From NCBI GenBank assembly GCA_910574455.1, contig CAJSYZ010000010.1:1764770-1828769 (forward strand): a stretch of DNA of 64,000 nt. Direction: 5' to 3'. This DNA is from Trichaptum fuscoviolaceum. Its lineage: Eukaryota; Basidiomycota; Agaricomycetes; Hymenochaetales; Trichaptaceae. Shown here piece by piece: positions 1 to 11,699 of this stretch; within the stretch, counting starts at the first letter, position 1, and every line of letters begins with the position of its first letter. A program made the translations under genes and the position numbers. The notes under the pieces are model-generated. The model was given only the letters and a program-made list of their open reading frames with translations. It searched no databases and was not told the origin of the DNA.

Positions 1-1918
1 GTCAGGGACGAGTTCGTCTACCAAGATAATTCTCATCGCAGTGTCGAGGGTTAAAGCCTTCTCCCTATGCTCATTACGTCGATTCAATAGCCGCCGTAGT
101 CTCAAATCATCGGGAGACACGCTCGTGTCTTCACGGGCTTTGGGGATGGGTTCGTTCGTCTGACCCGCTTTCAGGTCGGCGGATGCCATTGGCACGGTGG
201 CCTCCATTTTCAGGCATAAACGGTCGAAGTATTCTTGCATCTCCTTCAACGCGACATTGACCTGCGGCACTTCGAGAGTCCCGCCTACAGCCACGCACGG
301 TATATCCTCCGGGCCCACGTACTCTTGCCCGTCCAGCTCAGCCATCCTGGCAAAGTGGTCCTCGAAGTGGAACTTTACCATCAAGCCTTTGAACCGATGT
401 TCATACATTTGGTCGTCAAAGAGATAGCCGGTAAAATCCTTATCCAGTATTACTTTCGCGTTTGTGTTCCAGGCCGCGTCGGCATCCAGCAAATCAATAG
501 TCTGAGGATCCATCGGGTTCCTTTCCAGCTGGCTTAGCCGGCGATCGAGGAGGAAGAATAGTCTTCGGTGAAATTCGAAGACTATAAAAAATCGGACCAG
601 GAAAAATTTGAACTGGTCGACGATTGATGCGTTAAGTGGTGGCTGCCAGGAGTATGGCGTCGCCGTCTTTTCCTTCGATGCATCCTCCGACACATCCACA
701 GCCTCGAACTCATCCTTTCCATTTCCCTTTCCCTTTCCCTTTCCCTTTCCCTTTCCCTTTCCCTTTCCCTTTCCCTTTCCCTTTCCCTTTCCCTTTCCCT
801 TCCCCTTTCCTTCATCATTTCCCTTCGCATACGCCTCTGTCAGCTCTAACTCTGCCAAGGACTTGGTGATGTCGACAATCAGGTCGTCGAATAGATGCCT
901 TGGAATGATAGCAATGTCATTAGACAGGATTGTCGCTGGGCCCTGAGCTATGCCACTCATGCCGACTTCGCCTGTACGTCGTCCTTCCTTTAGCTTCTTG
1001 CCCGGCCCAGGTGATAGGGTCGCGAACTTCATGTAGAGTTGTTCAACCTTGTTCAAAAAATTTCGAATCATAAAACCACTTTCGCCAGTAACGTCATAAG
1101 GGATGACCTGTTTTGGAGAGAAGAATCCTTTCTCTAATGGGAACGCAATTATGAAGCTTTTCATGACGACTACCCTATTGTCCTCGCAGAGGGTGCGTAT
1201 TTTACTGCTGGCTTTGGCGGCTTCGTTCTGGGTGAGATCCTGTGAGCTTCATTTGTTTTACGATAGCAGCTCAAAATTGGCTTACCCCTTTGGCGGCTGC
1301 CGCACTAATCTGTAAGTCGTGTACTGTGTATACAAGACCCTTCACTGTCTCCTGCAAACACTTGTAAGTCCCAGCCATCTCCTCGAGTGTCACTTTGTCC
1401 GCCTTCGAGTCCAATTCCTCAGTCACATCAACGAATGCGTCGTCAATAGCCCGTATATGTCCTACAATCCGCTGTTCCTTTTCTAGTGACTGCTTTCGAT
1501 AATTTTCCAGGTTAGTGAGCCTGCGCGAAGTCACGGCGAAGAGACTCTCCTGAGCTGAAGCTCTCGCGATTAGGGTGTAATCTTGAGCGAGCTGTTTCTT
1601 TAGAGCTTCAATAGCGTCCTCATGCTTTTTCAATTGCTCCTCATGTATATCCTTCTCCTTGTGAAGCTGGAGTGAGTCAGTCGCCCGGCTGAAGTTGGCT
1701 TCTGAGAGGTTTGATTCGACATTTGAGATAAGTTTTTTGGTTTTCATCAACTCATTCTGCAAAAGCTTTAATTGCTCCTGATCACTGTCCCGCTTATTTA
1801 TCAGGAGTTCCCTATGCCTCCGTTCGAAATCTTCCTTTTCATCTCGAAGCCTTCTTTCTTTCTCCTCAGTGTCGATCCGAAGTTGCTCTAGCTCTTTCAT
1901 AGAGACTAAGGCCTTCAT
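1..1918 (-). CDS. Unrecognised coiled-coil protein with a Gly-Lys repeat; 3' end cut off by the window edge
   Basis: The minus strand is open from 1918 to 1286. It continues after a 46-bp phase-0 intron (1285-1240, GTAAGC..CACAG) from 1239 to the left edge with no stop, giving at least 624 residues. Residues 1-170 are charged and heptad-like (many E, K, R, Q, L), which suggests a long coiled coil. The second exon carries about 15 Gly-Lys dipeptides encoded by an AAAGGG hexamer run, followed by an acidic stretch. I recognise no domain. The reading frame stays open about 20 codons upstream of the chosen ATG to a possible acceptor, so another 5' exon may exist. Flanking DNA shares repeat motifs with the Plavaka region, so it may be element-linked; that is inference. 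Confidence 0.6.
722..806. repeat. Hexanucleotide microsatellite (CCCTTT)n
   Basis: About 14 near-perfect CCCTTT units. On the minus strand they encode alternating Gly-Lys inside the coiled-coil gene. Length changes in units of six would keep the frame. Confidence 0.9.
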
Positions 1919-1980
1919 GATATCGTCGTAGGGGGAACGGCCGATGTGTTTGTGGATGTTGCTGCCACTGTCAGATGATC

Positions 1981-2345
1981 AGAATCGGATGCGTACTCAG
2001 GCTGGCGCCGTAACTCACGACTCAGATACGTCAGCTTCATGTTCCGACACCTTCAAGTTCAAGTTTCCGGCCTCACTGGCATGTAATTCCGTGACTTCGC
2101 CACTTGATGCGTGCATTCCAAATTCAAGAATGGTCAGACTCGGACGCGCACTCAGGCTGATACCGTTACTCACGACTCGGATTCGGCGTCAGCTTCCAGC
2201 ACTGGCACCTTACTGGTACTAGCCTCACAGTCACTAGCAGCCTGAGCGGTATGTGATTCCAAGACTTCGCCACTGCCAGTGGGCCAAATTTAAGAGTCAG
2301 AATCAGGCGCATAGTAATCAGGCTGAGACCGTCACTCACGGTTTG
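1981..2345. repeat. Three imperfect tandem repeats of about 160 bp
   Basis: Similar segments begin at about 1981, 2137 and 2299. Each opens with AGA(A/C)TC(G/A)G and contains an ACTCAGGCTG-like core followed by a CGTNACTCACG-like stretch. The spacings are 156 and 162 bp. No convincing gene lies in 1979-4004 on either strand. Confidence 0.6.
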
Positions 2346-2599
2346 TCCGGAAGTCCGTTTGCGATTATTACAGCTGCGCGTGCTGCTAGGTCTGTCTTTT
2401 TTGTTCCGGGTTTCTCCACCCATGCTTGCAAGATGAATTTTATATGGTCAAGGACGTTTGCCAAGTAAATATCCTCCTTCGCAACGGGGTGTGAACCCAA
2501 TCCTATACTAGCCGCTGTTTTTAGTAAAGGAATGGAAATTAGTAGTGAATATTTCAGACAACTGTCAGTATACCATGACGATATACGGACCATTAACAA

Positions 2600-4004
2600 T
2601 ATGGTGAGCCCTACTATCAGCGTTTCCTGTGCCGGACATAAATACGTTGAAAGTATCTGATGCCATGTTCAAGTTGATGTTTTTTCTGCTATGTATTGAT
2701 AAAAGTTGCGGCGGGCTGGGGCACAGAGACAGCCAGCGCAGTTTAGTTCAAGTTTCAGGTTCAATTTGACTCTGGATGGGTATTGGGTTACTGCTAAAGC
2801 CTAGTCCGGACGCTCACTACTAGTAGTAGCAGGCTGAAGTTCAAGGACTCGGAGTTGCCACTGGCACTGGTGACTGCGAGTCGGAGTCACCGTGACGCAC
2901 GCGGCGGTGACGAGTCAGCGGTTCAAGTTCAACTTGAATCTGGCTGCCAGTGGCAGCTACTACTACTACTACTATACTACTACTAGTAGTAGTACTACTA
3001 GTACTAGTAGTGCACGGCGCCGGTGACTCAGCACGACTTTGAAGTTCAAGTTGCTGCTGGCAACGGCCCGTTTCGAACTCCGGACAGGAAGTCCCCTGTC
3101 ACTGCCAGTGCTGCCAGCCTGCCAGTGAGTGCCAGTGAGTGACAATCTCCGAGTCTACCACTGTTAGTAATACTACTAGTAGTAGTATTAGTAGTATTAG
3201 AGCTCTAGTTGTAGTACTAAAATACATACATGTGCGGAACATCCGATTCGGCTCTGAACAAGTTCCGGCCACTGGCACTGGCAGACGATCTTCAAGGCCT
3301 GGCTGAGCTTCAGTTGAGGAGGGCCGGTGACAAGCACAATGATATGGGCTTCGTAAGTAGTTGCGACAGATGGGGCAGAATCCGGGTTCTTGAGAGCTGA
3401 ACCGACATCCAGAAGTAGAGGGGATTCAAGGCCTGACACACCTGAGTTCGGATAGCAAGAGAGCGCCGGAAGGGCCTACTACTACTACTACTACTATAGT
3501 ACTACTACTATTAGTAGTACTAGGCCAACACCGGCAGCCTCACTCACTGGGCTGGCAGGCTGACCTGATCCCGGGCCGGGTCCTGCCAGTGGCAGTGGCA
3601 GTGGCACAAACTTGAACGTGGCTCAAATTGTCCCGATATAACTGAAGGACCAAGTCGCCAGAGGCCTTTATCGAGGGTCCCACAAATCGGCAGTCTGCTG
3701 AGTTTCCGCTGAGTGAGAGTTCACTAAAGTTAGTACTAGTAAGTTAGTAACTACCGCCTGTCATCATTCACTCACACCAATGTGACTGGCACTGGTACTC
3801 ACTGGCAGGCTCAGCCTGAGGATGATGACCGATGATGCCCCTATAGATCCACGCCGTTCACACGGCGCTTAAACTTGAACCATCCTTCGTCAACAAGCCT
3901 TGCTTTTCTTTCAATTACTACTCTCCGCCGCTGGTAGTGGCACGCCATTACTGGTATTTCTTACCATTGAGGCTCGAAGTTAGGTTACTGTCAAAACTCC
4001 CAGC
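2600..4004. repeat. Repeat-dense non-coding block with (AGT)n/(ACT)n palindromes and CAAGTT motifs
   Basis: Runs of ACT and AGT triplets face each other at 2960-3012, 3165-3200 and 3477-3525. The last is a near-palindrome bounded by GGCC. Between them lie many copies of TTCAAGTT/AACTTGAA and GCCAGTG/CACTGGC. The same vocabulary recurs at 6.2-7.0, 11.1-11.7 and 12.7-13.0 kb. This looks like subterminal or MITE-type transposon sequence; no coding signal is seen. Confidence 0.55.
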
Positions 4005-5871
4005 ATGTCAAGTTCCGAACGCGGGGACGAAACTTCAGGCTCTCGCTCGGATACAGATGACGAGTCAGTCTCTAGCCCGGATACAGATGATGAGCAGAGC
4101 GTTTCAGAATTCACCATACCTGGTACTCGCGACAGTAGTAGCTCAAAGCGCTCGATTGTCGATGGGTCCGACTCCGAGTCTGGCACCGACTGGGAACAGG
4201 ATGCATTTCTCGAACTTATCGATTTCGGTAGGGATCATATTGCTTACTTACTACGCAGCTTGGCTTATCTTTGGTGAATTGACAGAGGACTTACCCCGAG
4301 GCTTTCAGTCAAAACTATTTATCGATAGCACCGTGGTCCAATCAATCGTCAAAAGTTTGTCGTCCAAGATAAAGCGTGCAGACCGCGTCGGATTCTCGTC
4401 GGAGGACTTTCAGGAAACGCTTCACCTGGCTGAGCGCCTAGGGATGTGCTTTGATTCAGCAAATATGAGGATCCTTAAGAGGGATAGGGAGATTCAAGCT
4501 CTGCGGAGAAAGATGGAGAGGGCGATAGATCAGCTTGAGTCCAATACATTTCAGTACACGGACATGCTCTTCAAACTCACTGAAGAGCTAGCGATCTTCA
4601 AGCATCACATGGTAAGCCCAGGCTGCATCTTGGACTTGAAATAAACTCTGACTTAATCATTTCTAACTTCTCGTCCTATTCTTCTCGGTGATATACAGTC
4701 TGAGCCGCTTCATCTGCTTATCAACAAACGTGTGGATGAATTCAGACTTGCTGTCGCCACAGCCTTCATATCTGTTCTTCCCGGCGCATTTCCGTCAAGA
4801 AAACTCTCCAATATTTTTACTGGGGGCGTCATCTGGGACTACTTTTTGACTTGCTTAGTAACCCATTATCATTCACACCATACGATCCTGCGCTGGCAAA
4901 TTCGACTTGAGGATAGTAAGGAGCTCGGCAATCGTTGGATACAGACGAAATCTGTCTTCTCTGCGATAAGGATTGACATCAAAGACACAGAGCTCGGGAG
5001 AAATATTCGTCATGAACTCGCTACTCAATTGAAGCACTTTACGACAGTCATGGCTATGAATCTCGAAAGATCTGAACACAAACCCCGAAATCCCAGGCTT
5101 GCGCTTAAGTTCTTCCTGCCCCTTCTTATTTGGTCCTATAACGAATGCAAGGATTGGGTAGCCGCCTTAGACGAATGCAGTTCGGGACAACAGTCAGAGT
5201 CGACCAACATTCGACTCTCGGAAACAGAAGTCAATTGTTCTGCCACTCAGACGAAGGCTGTCTTTCAAGCCGGAACAGCACGTGATGCACGGCGTCAATG
5301 GAAACGTGAACTTGAACGTGCCGGTGGAGAGGGTGCTCTGTCCGACATTCAACAACTCATTCAGAAGTCAATGGATATTCTTGGCGCCGACTCGGCTGAC
5401 GGCGTAGCATCCTCGTTGAAGATAAATCGACAACTCCTGCGCAAATATGGAGACCGTTCGGCCATCCTGAGCAGGTTCAATTGGATCAGGAAATGCTTAA
5501 TTATCCTCTCTGACGACTTGCTCTTGGATATGCTCCTCAAAAATGATGGTGCAATGCGTCGGTTTACGATGAAGATGGATGCCTCTCAAATAGGGATTAT
5601 CGAAGCGAGTCAGGGCATTGGACGATTTGACAATGCCGATTACAAAGATACAGACGAGGAAAATCTGGACAGGTCCACCCACTTGTTCCTCAAGGATATC
5701 GAGCACATGGAGCATCTTGAAGCCCTTGTTCCGACAGAAGAGAATATTGACTCTCTCGTCTTGAAAACAGTCAACGATCTACTTCATGAGTATGGTCCAT
5801 TCTATTTAACGGATTATGGAATCCTATTTGCTCTTCTCGACAAATTGGACTCTATCCCACACCAGTACTGA
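4005..5871 (+). CDS. Unrecognised protein with acidic-serine N-terminus, three exons
   Basis: Exons 4005-4227, 4286-4611 and 4699-5871 join in frame to 573 codons plus stop. The introns are GTAGGG..GACAG (58 bp) and GTAAGC..TACAG (87 bp). Residues 1-75 are rich in Ser, Asp and Glu, with two near-identical SDTDDE-type repeats. A helical, charged segment follows around residues 130-180 (RDREIQALRRKMERAIDQLE), then a longer globular part of mixed composition. No signal peptide or obvious membrane helix is seen. I do not recognise the family. It lies between repeat blocks of the type that surrounds the Plavaka gene, so a transposon passenger is possible. Confidence 0.65.
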
Positions 5872-7140
5872 TATAAGTACGGCAGTGTACTAGCTGACGG
5901 TTACAAATCGATCCATTGGTCACCGGCACACCATTTTGGCTGAGGCCCAAGGACAAGTTTTTTTTCGTTCATGGACAAATATTATGTTTAAGGATTTGTA
6001 CTCTTACTATTTAATGGTTTACTCTATGGTGATCCACTTACTCTTCTCTCTTCAGACTCTACTCTTTACAAGTCAGCTCTGTACTATAAGTACTAGTATT
6101 CAAGTTAGAAACCACTACCGCCAATAAATCTTCTTGAATATGACAAAATAATATTTAATAATATTCATATACTTATCTTTATGACAGGTGCTCAACATGA
6201 ACTTGAAGTCGTAGTACTACAGTACTACTACTCAGCCTAGTAGTGGTACATTTTGAAGTTTAAAGTACTCATATTCAAGTTTTTTTTTTGATATTTCATA
6301 CTATGCAAGTCGGGAACTGCAGTGATACACCACTATCAGCCTGAGGCTACTCAATCATCCTCCATCATATCTACGCTTTCCTCTGAAGCGCTTCATGTGT
6401 ACTATGTAGTATACAGTATTACTACTATGCTAATCGTACTATTTGTAACTTCAAGTTCAAAACATAGCTAACTTGGAGAGGAAAGCATGCCTCTTTCCGG
6501 ATGCCAATGGGGAACTTCTGGCCTGAGGTAGGTCACTGGCATGATCCGACTCGGCGAGTCAGTTCGAGCTTGAGTCCGCTGATGGCAATGTGAGCTTCTC
6601 GAGAGTTTGTTTTTTACTAGGTCATAACTAGTACTGTCATTTTATTATATCTCAACACTGAATTTGTCGTACTGTTTCAAGTTGTAACTTCGAGCCAACG
6701 TACTAGTAGCTACCAGTGAGTGGAAACTTGAAGCATGCCTCAGGCTCTTTCTGGATTCAAGTTGAGAACTTCCGGCCTGAGGTAGTACTACTACTAGTAC
6801 TAGTAGTAGTAGGTCCGAGTCATTGGTTCGAGTCAAATGCCAGTGTTCAACTTGAAAGCACTCAGGCTTTCAAGTTGGATTGGTGTTATGTAAAAAAATT
6901 TGTACCAATAGTACTGTACTAGTACTAGTACTACTAGTACTACTACTACTGTACTACTCGACGCCGGCGGCCGCCCGGGGAATGATTTCCGACCATCGCA
7001 CTGACTGCAATATTTGGCTACCATCATCTACAACACTTGAAGAAGGTCTGTTTTCACATCATTTTCTTTCAGTACCGTAGTATCCTCAATTCATAAGTTT
7101 CAATATACTCCGTATGTGCTGAATGAAAAGTTTATGTTTA
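5872..7140. repeat. Non-coding block 3' of the Plavaka gene with CAAGTT motifs and AGT palindromes
   Basis: This block has AT-rich DNA to 6300, then (ACT)n/(AGT)n runs at 6215-6245, 6785-6815 and 6905-6955. They are interspersed with AACTTGAA-type motifs and CCTGAGG/CAGGCTG words. Short ORFs across the triplet runs (Leu/Val-rich) are low-complexity artefacts. No gene is supported. Confidence 0.5.
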
Positions 7141-10100
7141 TCACTGTCTATTTTCGTACAAAGATTCGTGCATGTGCATGTCAGCAAATCGGTTAACATA
7201 GAATCTATCATAAAAGTCCAGGGACTTCTCAGGTGTCAATGACTTCGGCGGACATTCATCACCCTTTGGAACCCCAAGGAGGTGAGCCAAACGAAAGATG
7301 TCCCCTATACCTATCACCAATAGCTTCGGAGCCTTGCAGTCACGGTGATAGTGACGTCTGCCACTGGCATTCACACCAGAACAGCATTCAACACAGGCGG
7401 TAGAGGTCTCTAACTCATATTCCGGCTTGACAATCCACATACTTGTTTTTGGGTCAGGCGAGTCTCCAACACGCTTGAACAATTGGACGAGAGCGCAGTC
7501 CTGATGCTCCCCTTTAGCGGTGAAGGAAAAAAGAAGCATAACCCGGGCAACTCTCATTCCTGAAAACCCCTTTTTGCGGGGGCTAACTCGAACAAGGACT
7601 GCGTCATGTCTTGCTTTTCCGCGCCAAGAGGGATTGGACCTGATCACCTCCCTCATTGCTTGTTCTATTGGGATCGATTCGCCACGGTAGGCAAAGAAAG
7701 CGGTGGCTGAATGGAAAATTGAGAAGTCATTGTTCATGTCCAATTCAGCTGTTGGTTCGGCTCTGCCAGAGGAGCCCCTTAAGTTGGAATTGCGCTTCTC
7801 GTACTTGTTGAATAAGTATTCTTTAATGAGCTGTCGGAGCTGTCGAAGCTCTGGATGGCCTTTTATCGCCGCAAGCGCGTTGAGCTGTTTCGGGTACACC
7901 TTACTGGACTCTGCAAGTATAACAACAGAGAAGTCAGATGTGCAGCACCAAAAGCACGGGTTACTAAGTAATACTAACGTTGTTTCGAAGCCATTAACAT
8001 CAAGCTCAAAGGGTCATTTCTGCCGCCCAAGCGAAGCTGGCCATTCTACGCTATGAACCGCACCACACTGGGGCTCATCCACTGAACTTCCGGAATCCTC
8101 CAGGTCAGCAATTTCGATTTGCTCTTGGTTGCCCACAATGTCATCGAAGAAGTCCTCTGTATCATCGGCTGCCCCTGTTGTTTGTACGCCATGATGTTGC
8201 ATCTGCTCCCTCTGGGTTGGGGCCTTCTCGGCGTCATCCGTCTTTGACTCTGACATATTTTTCCGCAAAACGTCTCGCAAGGCATTCCACATAGCCTCAG
8301 CCAGCGTATCGTCCAGCAGTCCACGCCTTTTGAAGTCTGCCCTCGACGCAATAAGTTTGCTGAGTCGTTGGTTTGCTGTGATCATCTGTCCCAAAGGATC
8401 ATTTCTGTTCGAGCGCCGCCATGTCTCCTTGACCGCGTGAATGTGTTTATTTTCTGTTATAGACGAACACAATCCGCTAGGAGCAGCAAAGAGAGGGATC
8501 ATTGTTGGATAATGGACCATGGCATGTTGTCGTGGCAGTGAAAAATTATCCCGGATGCCCTTTGCTATGAATATTTGCCGATATTGATGATAGTGATCCA
8601 GAGAGGCTTTAATTTGATCAAGATTTGAGGCTGTAATCGTGTACCGACGCACAAGGTAACAGAAGTCCAGAAATGCACTCAATGCATGAATTATATCATC
8701 GTGCACAATGCCCACAATAGCCGGAAGATACACCTAAGTGGATTGCATCAGATATCAGCAAACCACCGCCTCGAGCGAGATGCAAAGACCACATACTTTC
8801 ATAAGCGCCTTTGAATCATTACCTGTCCATTGCTTGAAGCCTCGACCTTCAGGAAATCTGCGAAGACCAGGAAAAGGAGCAGCAACTCTGATTCTACGTG
8901 AAAGTTAGCAATGGTATTCACATTAAACGACTTGTAAGGTAATAGTGCCTTTTATCCACAATATCCAGCTCTGTCGTGGTCATGCACTGGCAAATCCACT
9001 CAACAAGATGGTCCTTGAACACGCCTTTGATGATTTGGTGCAGCAGGTCCGGAGATATGAGATCGCATATATCTGCGCGCGGAAAGTCATTGGTGAAAGG
9101 CTACAGAACAACATACAAGTTGCAGAATACGCATCCAGTGAAGAAGTTGAAGTACGTACCACAATATCCTGGTGGAACCCGTACTCTTTCCGGATTGTTG
9201 CTCTATTAATGTTGTTGCCATCTACTTGATCTATCAATTGTTCGTGCAGCTCTTTTGTTCGAGGATTTGAAACAAATTCCAAATTATCTAGGTCCTTGTG
9301 AGGTGCTGTGCATCTATGCCGCCACAGTAAGTCATTGCCTCAGACTCGGATATGATTTTGGGAAAGGACGGTACTTACTTGCAGCACCATCCAGTGCATA
9401 TTGCGCATAGACTCACCTGTTCCGGATAATCGGCTATATACGAGCCGAGTCCGAGAACCGACCTACGCAAGTGACCATCAGGACACCGGAGAATGGTTAA
9501 CTCAGTGTTTATGGACATGGCGGTCTTCAGTGAACTCAAGATTTTTGATATAGACGAATGAAAAATTTGATGTCGAAAGCGGCGGAATTCATCTGACTTT
9601 TCGTATTGCCGCTCAGCTGCAAAATGTGTCAGAGCTAATCAAATATTACGGTATGATACACACTCTTTGGTATTGCTAGAAATGCTACAAGCTGGACTGT
9701 ATTCAATTTCTGTGACCGCCGGGCCTTGTTAGATACATTCCCGATGGAGAGATACAACGGATAGTATTCGTTATTTCCAGTTCCGACAGAGACTGTTGTC
9801 TTATCGCTCCCTAAGATCACCGGAACAAACATAGATCCATGGACTGCTTTATCTTCGGCGTAGATCTTGTTCTAGGTCAAGGATAATCAGCATGTTTCCT
9901 GCGAGTTTATGATTCATGACCTACAGCCTGTTCCCAAGCAAAATTTCCGGACATGTAATTTCTGAATACTCGTTCTTTGTCATCAGAGTCCTCCTTCGGC
10001 TGATACTCGCGAAACGGGACATAGTCGAATTCGCCTTCCAACGCCGGATTGTCCACCAAATTCCGGATCACTTCCAGAGGATCCCGATACCATACATCAT

Positions 10101-11110
10101 ATTCTTTCCTCTTCCATGACTCGGTGTTCTCGTTTGTCGCCTTTTGGCCATTGTCGTCCGTGTAGAAGTTACTAAAGGACTTCCAAGACACATCACCGAC
10201 TTCCGTAGCGTCAATGACGGTGTACAAATTTTGTGCGTCTCCATCAAGTAGCGAACTAGTTATACCTAGATCCGAGTCATTGTCAGGCTCTGTCGTATCC
10301 AATTCGGAACATCCGCCAGATTTTACATTCTCCGCCACCTGAATCAGCTGATAAGCCTTCATGATTCCGAGAATTTTTGTTATGTTCCCAGCAGACATTT
10401 GCTCTTCCCGATACAGAAAATCTGCGAGCTCGAAATCTGCTCTGCACGAATAGGGAAACCAGACATTAGACACAGGTTCGTTTCGCGGAACGGGTGGTTC
10501 TTCATTTTCTAAGGAAATTCCTGCCGCATCGCATGGCGTGGCTGCACGGTGTCAGGTGTCAGAGTACTGCAGTAAACCGGGGACAATAAACATGACACGC
10601 ACCATTCAAGTATCTGTGATACACCTTCAAGTTATCCTCGCTCTCCTTATAATCTCCAATGTCGGAGTCCAAATCTTCAGAGGATGCGCTACGGCCATCA
10701 CTTCCGGTGACAGAATGATGGGACAGAGAATCAGCTCCGTCTAAATCTTGAAGCAGCTCGTCTCGGCCTATGCTAAGCATCGAGATATCCTGCGTAAGTA
10801 TAGAGATGTCGTAATCGTAACTTGAAGAGCCGCAGCCCATTTTATCTTCAAGTTGACCCTCGACCCGGAGTTCGGGGGAGTTCGAGATACTTTTAGGTTC
10901 TGGAACTTGTGCGGGTCGAATGGGTGATGAATCATAACCATAAGCAGCAGGTCCTGATGCAAATGATGATGGATGAGCTGAGTATTCATGTCTTGTTCTT
11001 GCGGATTGATTCTTAAACCTTCTGTCGCAGTCGGAGAAGGTACATCGAATGGATGGGGGGAAGAAATCAGTAAAATGAACGGGTTTGGGCTTTCGCCGTG
11101 TTACCGGCAT
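7141..11110 (-). CDS. Plavaka transposase (CACTA-like DNA transposon), multi-exon
   Basis: Successive minus-strand exons match the Plavaka order. The N-terminus (11110) carries a C2H2-like finger (C-x4-C-x12-H-x4-H). Next comes a FPYSCRADFELADFLYREEQ block near 10450 and KEYDVWYRDPLEVIRNLV near 10100. The core segment VPVILGSDKTTVSVGTGNNE follows at about 9820, with EYYPLYLSIGNV after it. The late conserved block lies at 8733-8400, with FSLPRQHAMVHY and GLCSSITENKHI, then WRRSNR. The C-terminus ends with FYVNRFADMHMHE at 7141. Exon 1 ends at a GTGCGT donor near 10600, and a donor at GCT/GTAGGT is seen at about 9925. The apparent stop near 8014 is best read as intron (acceptor CTTGCAG near 7910). 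I see no unavoidable stop, so the gene may be intact. It is divergent from the gene starting at 11700. Confidence 0.85.
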
Positions 11111-11699
11111 CGACTTGGATGCAACCTATAGTAGTACCTATTAGCAACTTGAAGTCGACTTTTGACTTACTTCGACTTTTGACTTACTAAGTTAGAACAT
11201 GAATCCCCAGCCTCAGGCTGAAGCTGTCAACTTGAACTTGAAGTAGCACTGGCAGCGAATCGAGTTCGCCAAGGTGGACTCGCGTAGTAGGAGCTAGTAG
11301 TAGTCTACCTGGCAGATTTGCTAGTAGTACGGTAGAAGGCTGCGGCTGAGTGCCTTGACTCACTGACTGCCAGTTCCAGTGTCAGGCTTGCCGTCTCGGT
11401 CGCCGGAATCCGAGTCGGAGTGCAACTTCAAGTTGAAGCCTGCCAGTGCCAGTCTGAGTGAGCCTGAGTGCCAGTGCCAGCGCCAGTGCCAGGTACCGCC
11501 GTGACTCAGGCTCGCTCACTGGCACTCCGAGTCACTGCCAGCCTGAGTGCCAGTGGCAGGCTGGCAGTGGGCGTAAATTTTCCTTGAATAGGCGCCCTCA
11601 TCTTCAACTTGAACTTTAACTTGCACCTTTGACTCTGAGTCGACTCACCATCGATATTCATAGCACCTGCCAGTGTGCCCCTATTACTACTGCACAGGA
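11111..11699. promoter_or_regulatory. Divergent intergenic region between the Plavaka transposase and the microexon gene
   Basis: This 589-bp spacer separates two start codons pointing away from each other, so it must hold both promoters. It is dense in GCCAGTG/CACTGGC (11430-11570) and in CTTGAACTTGAAG-like words (11150-11250, 11600-11630). No ORF of note is seen. Binding of the transposase to these repeats is plausible by analogy with CACTA subterminal repeats, but that is inference. Confidence 0.45.

Noticed and set aside
608..946. Plus-strand Phe-Pro repeat ORFs and minus-strand Arg-Glu repeat ORF
   Set aside because: They are other-frame readings of the CCCTTT microsatellite inside the minus-strand gene, whose frame is open far beyond the repeat.
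2814..3012. Short CACTA-ended MITE (CACTACTAG ... CTAGTAGTG)
   Set aside because: The ends are simply ACT/AGT triplet runs, and no matching 2-3 bp target duplication is present.
6833..7080. Small Leu/Val-rich ORFs on both strands
   Set aside because: Low-complexity translation of AGT/ACT triplet runs.
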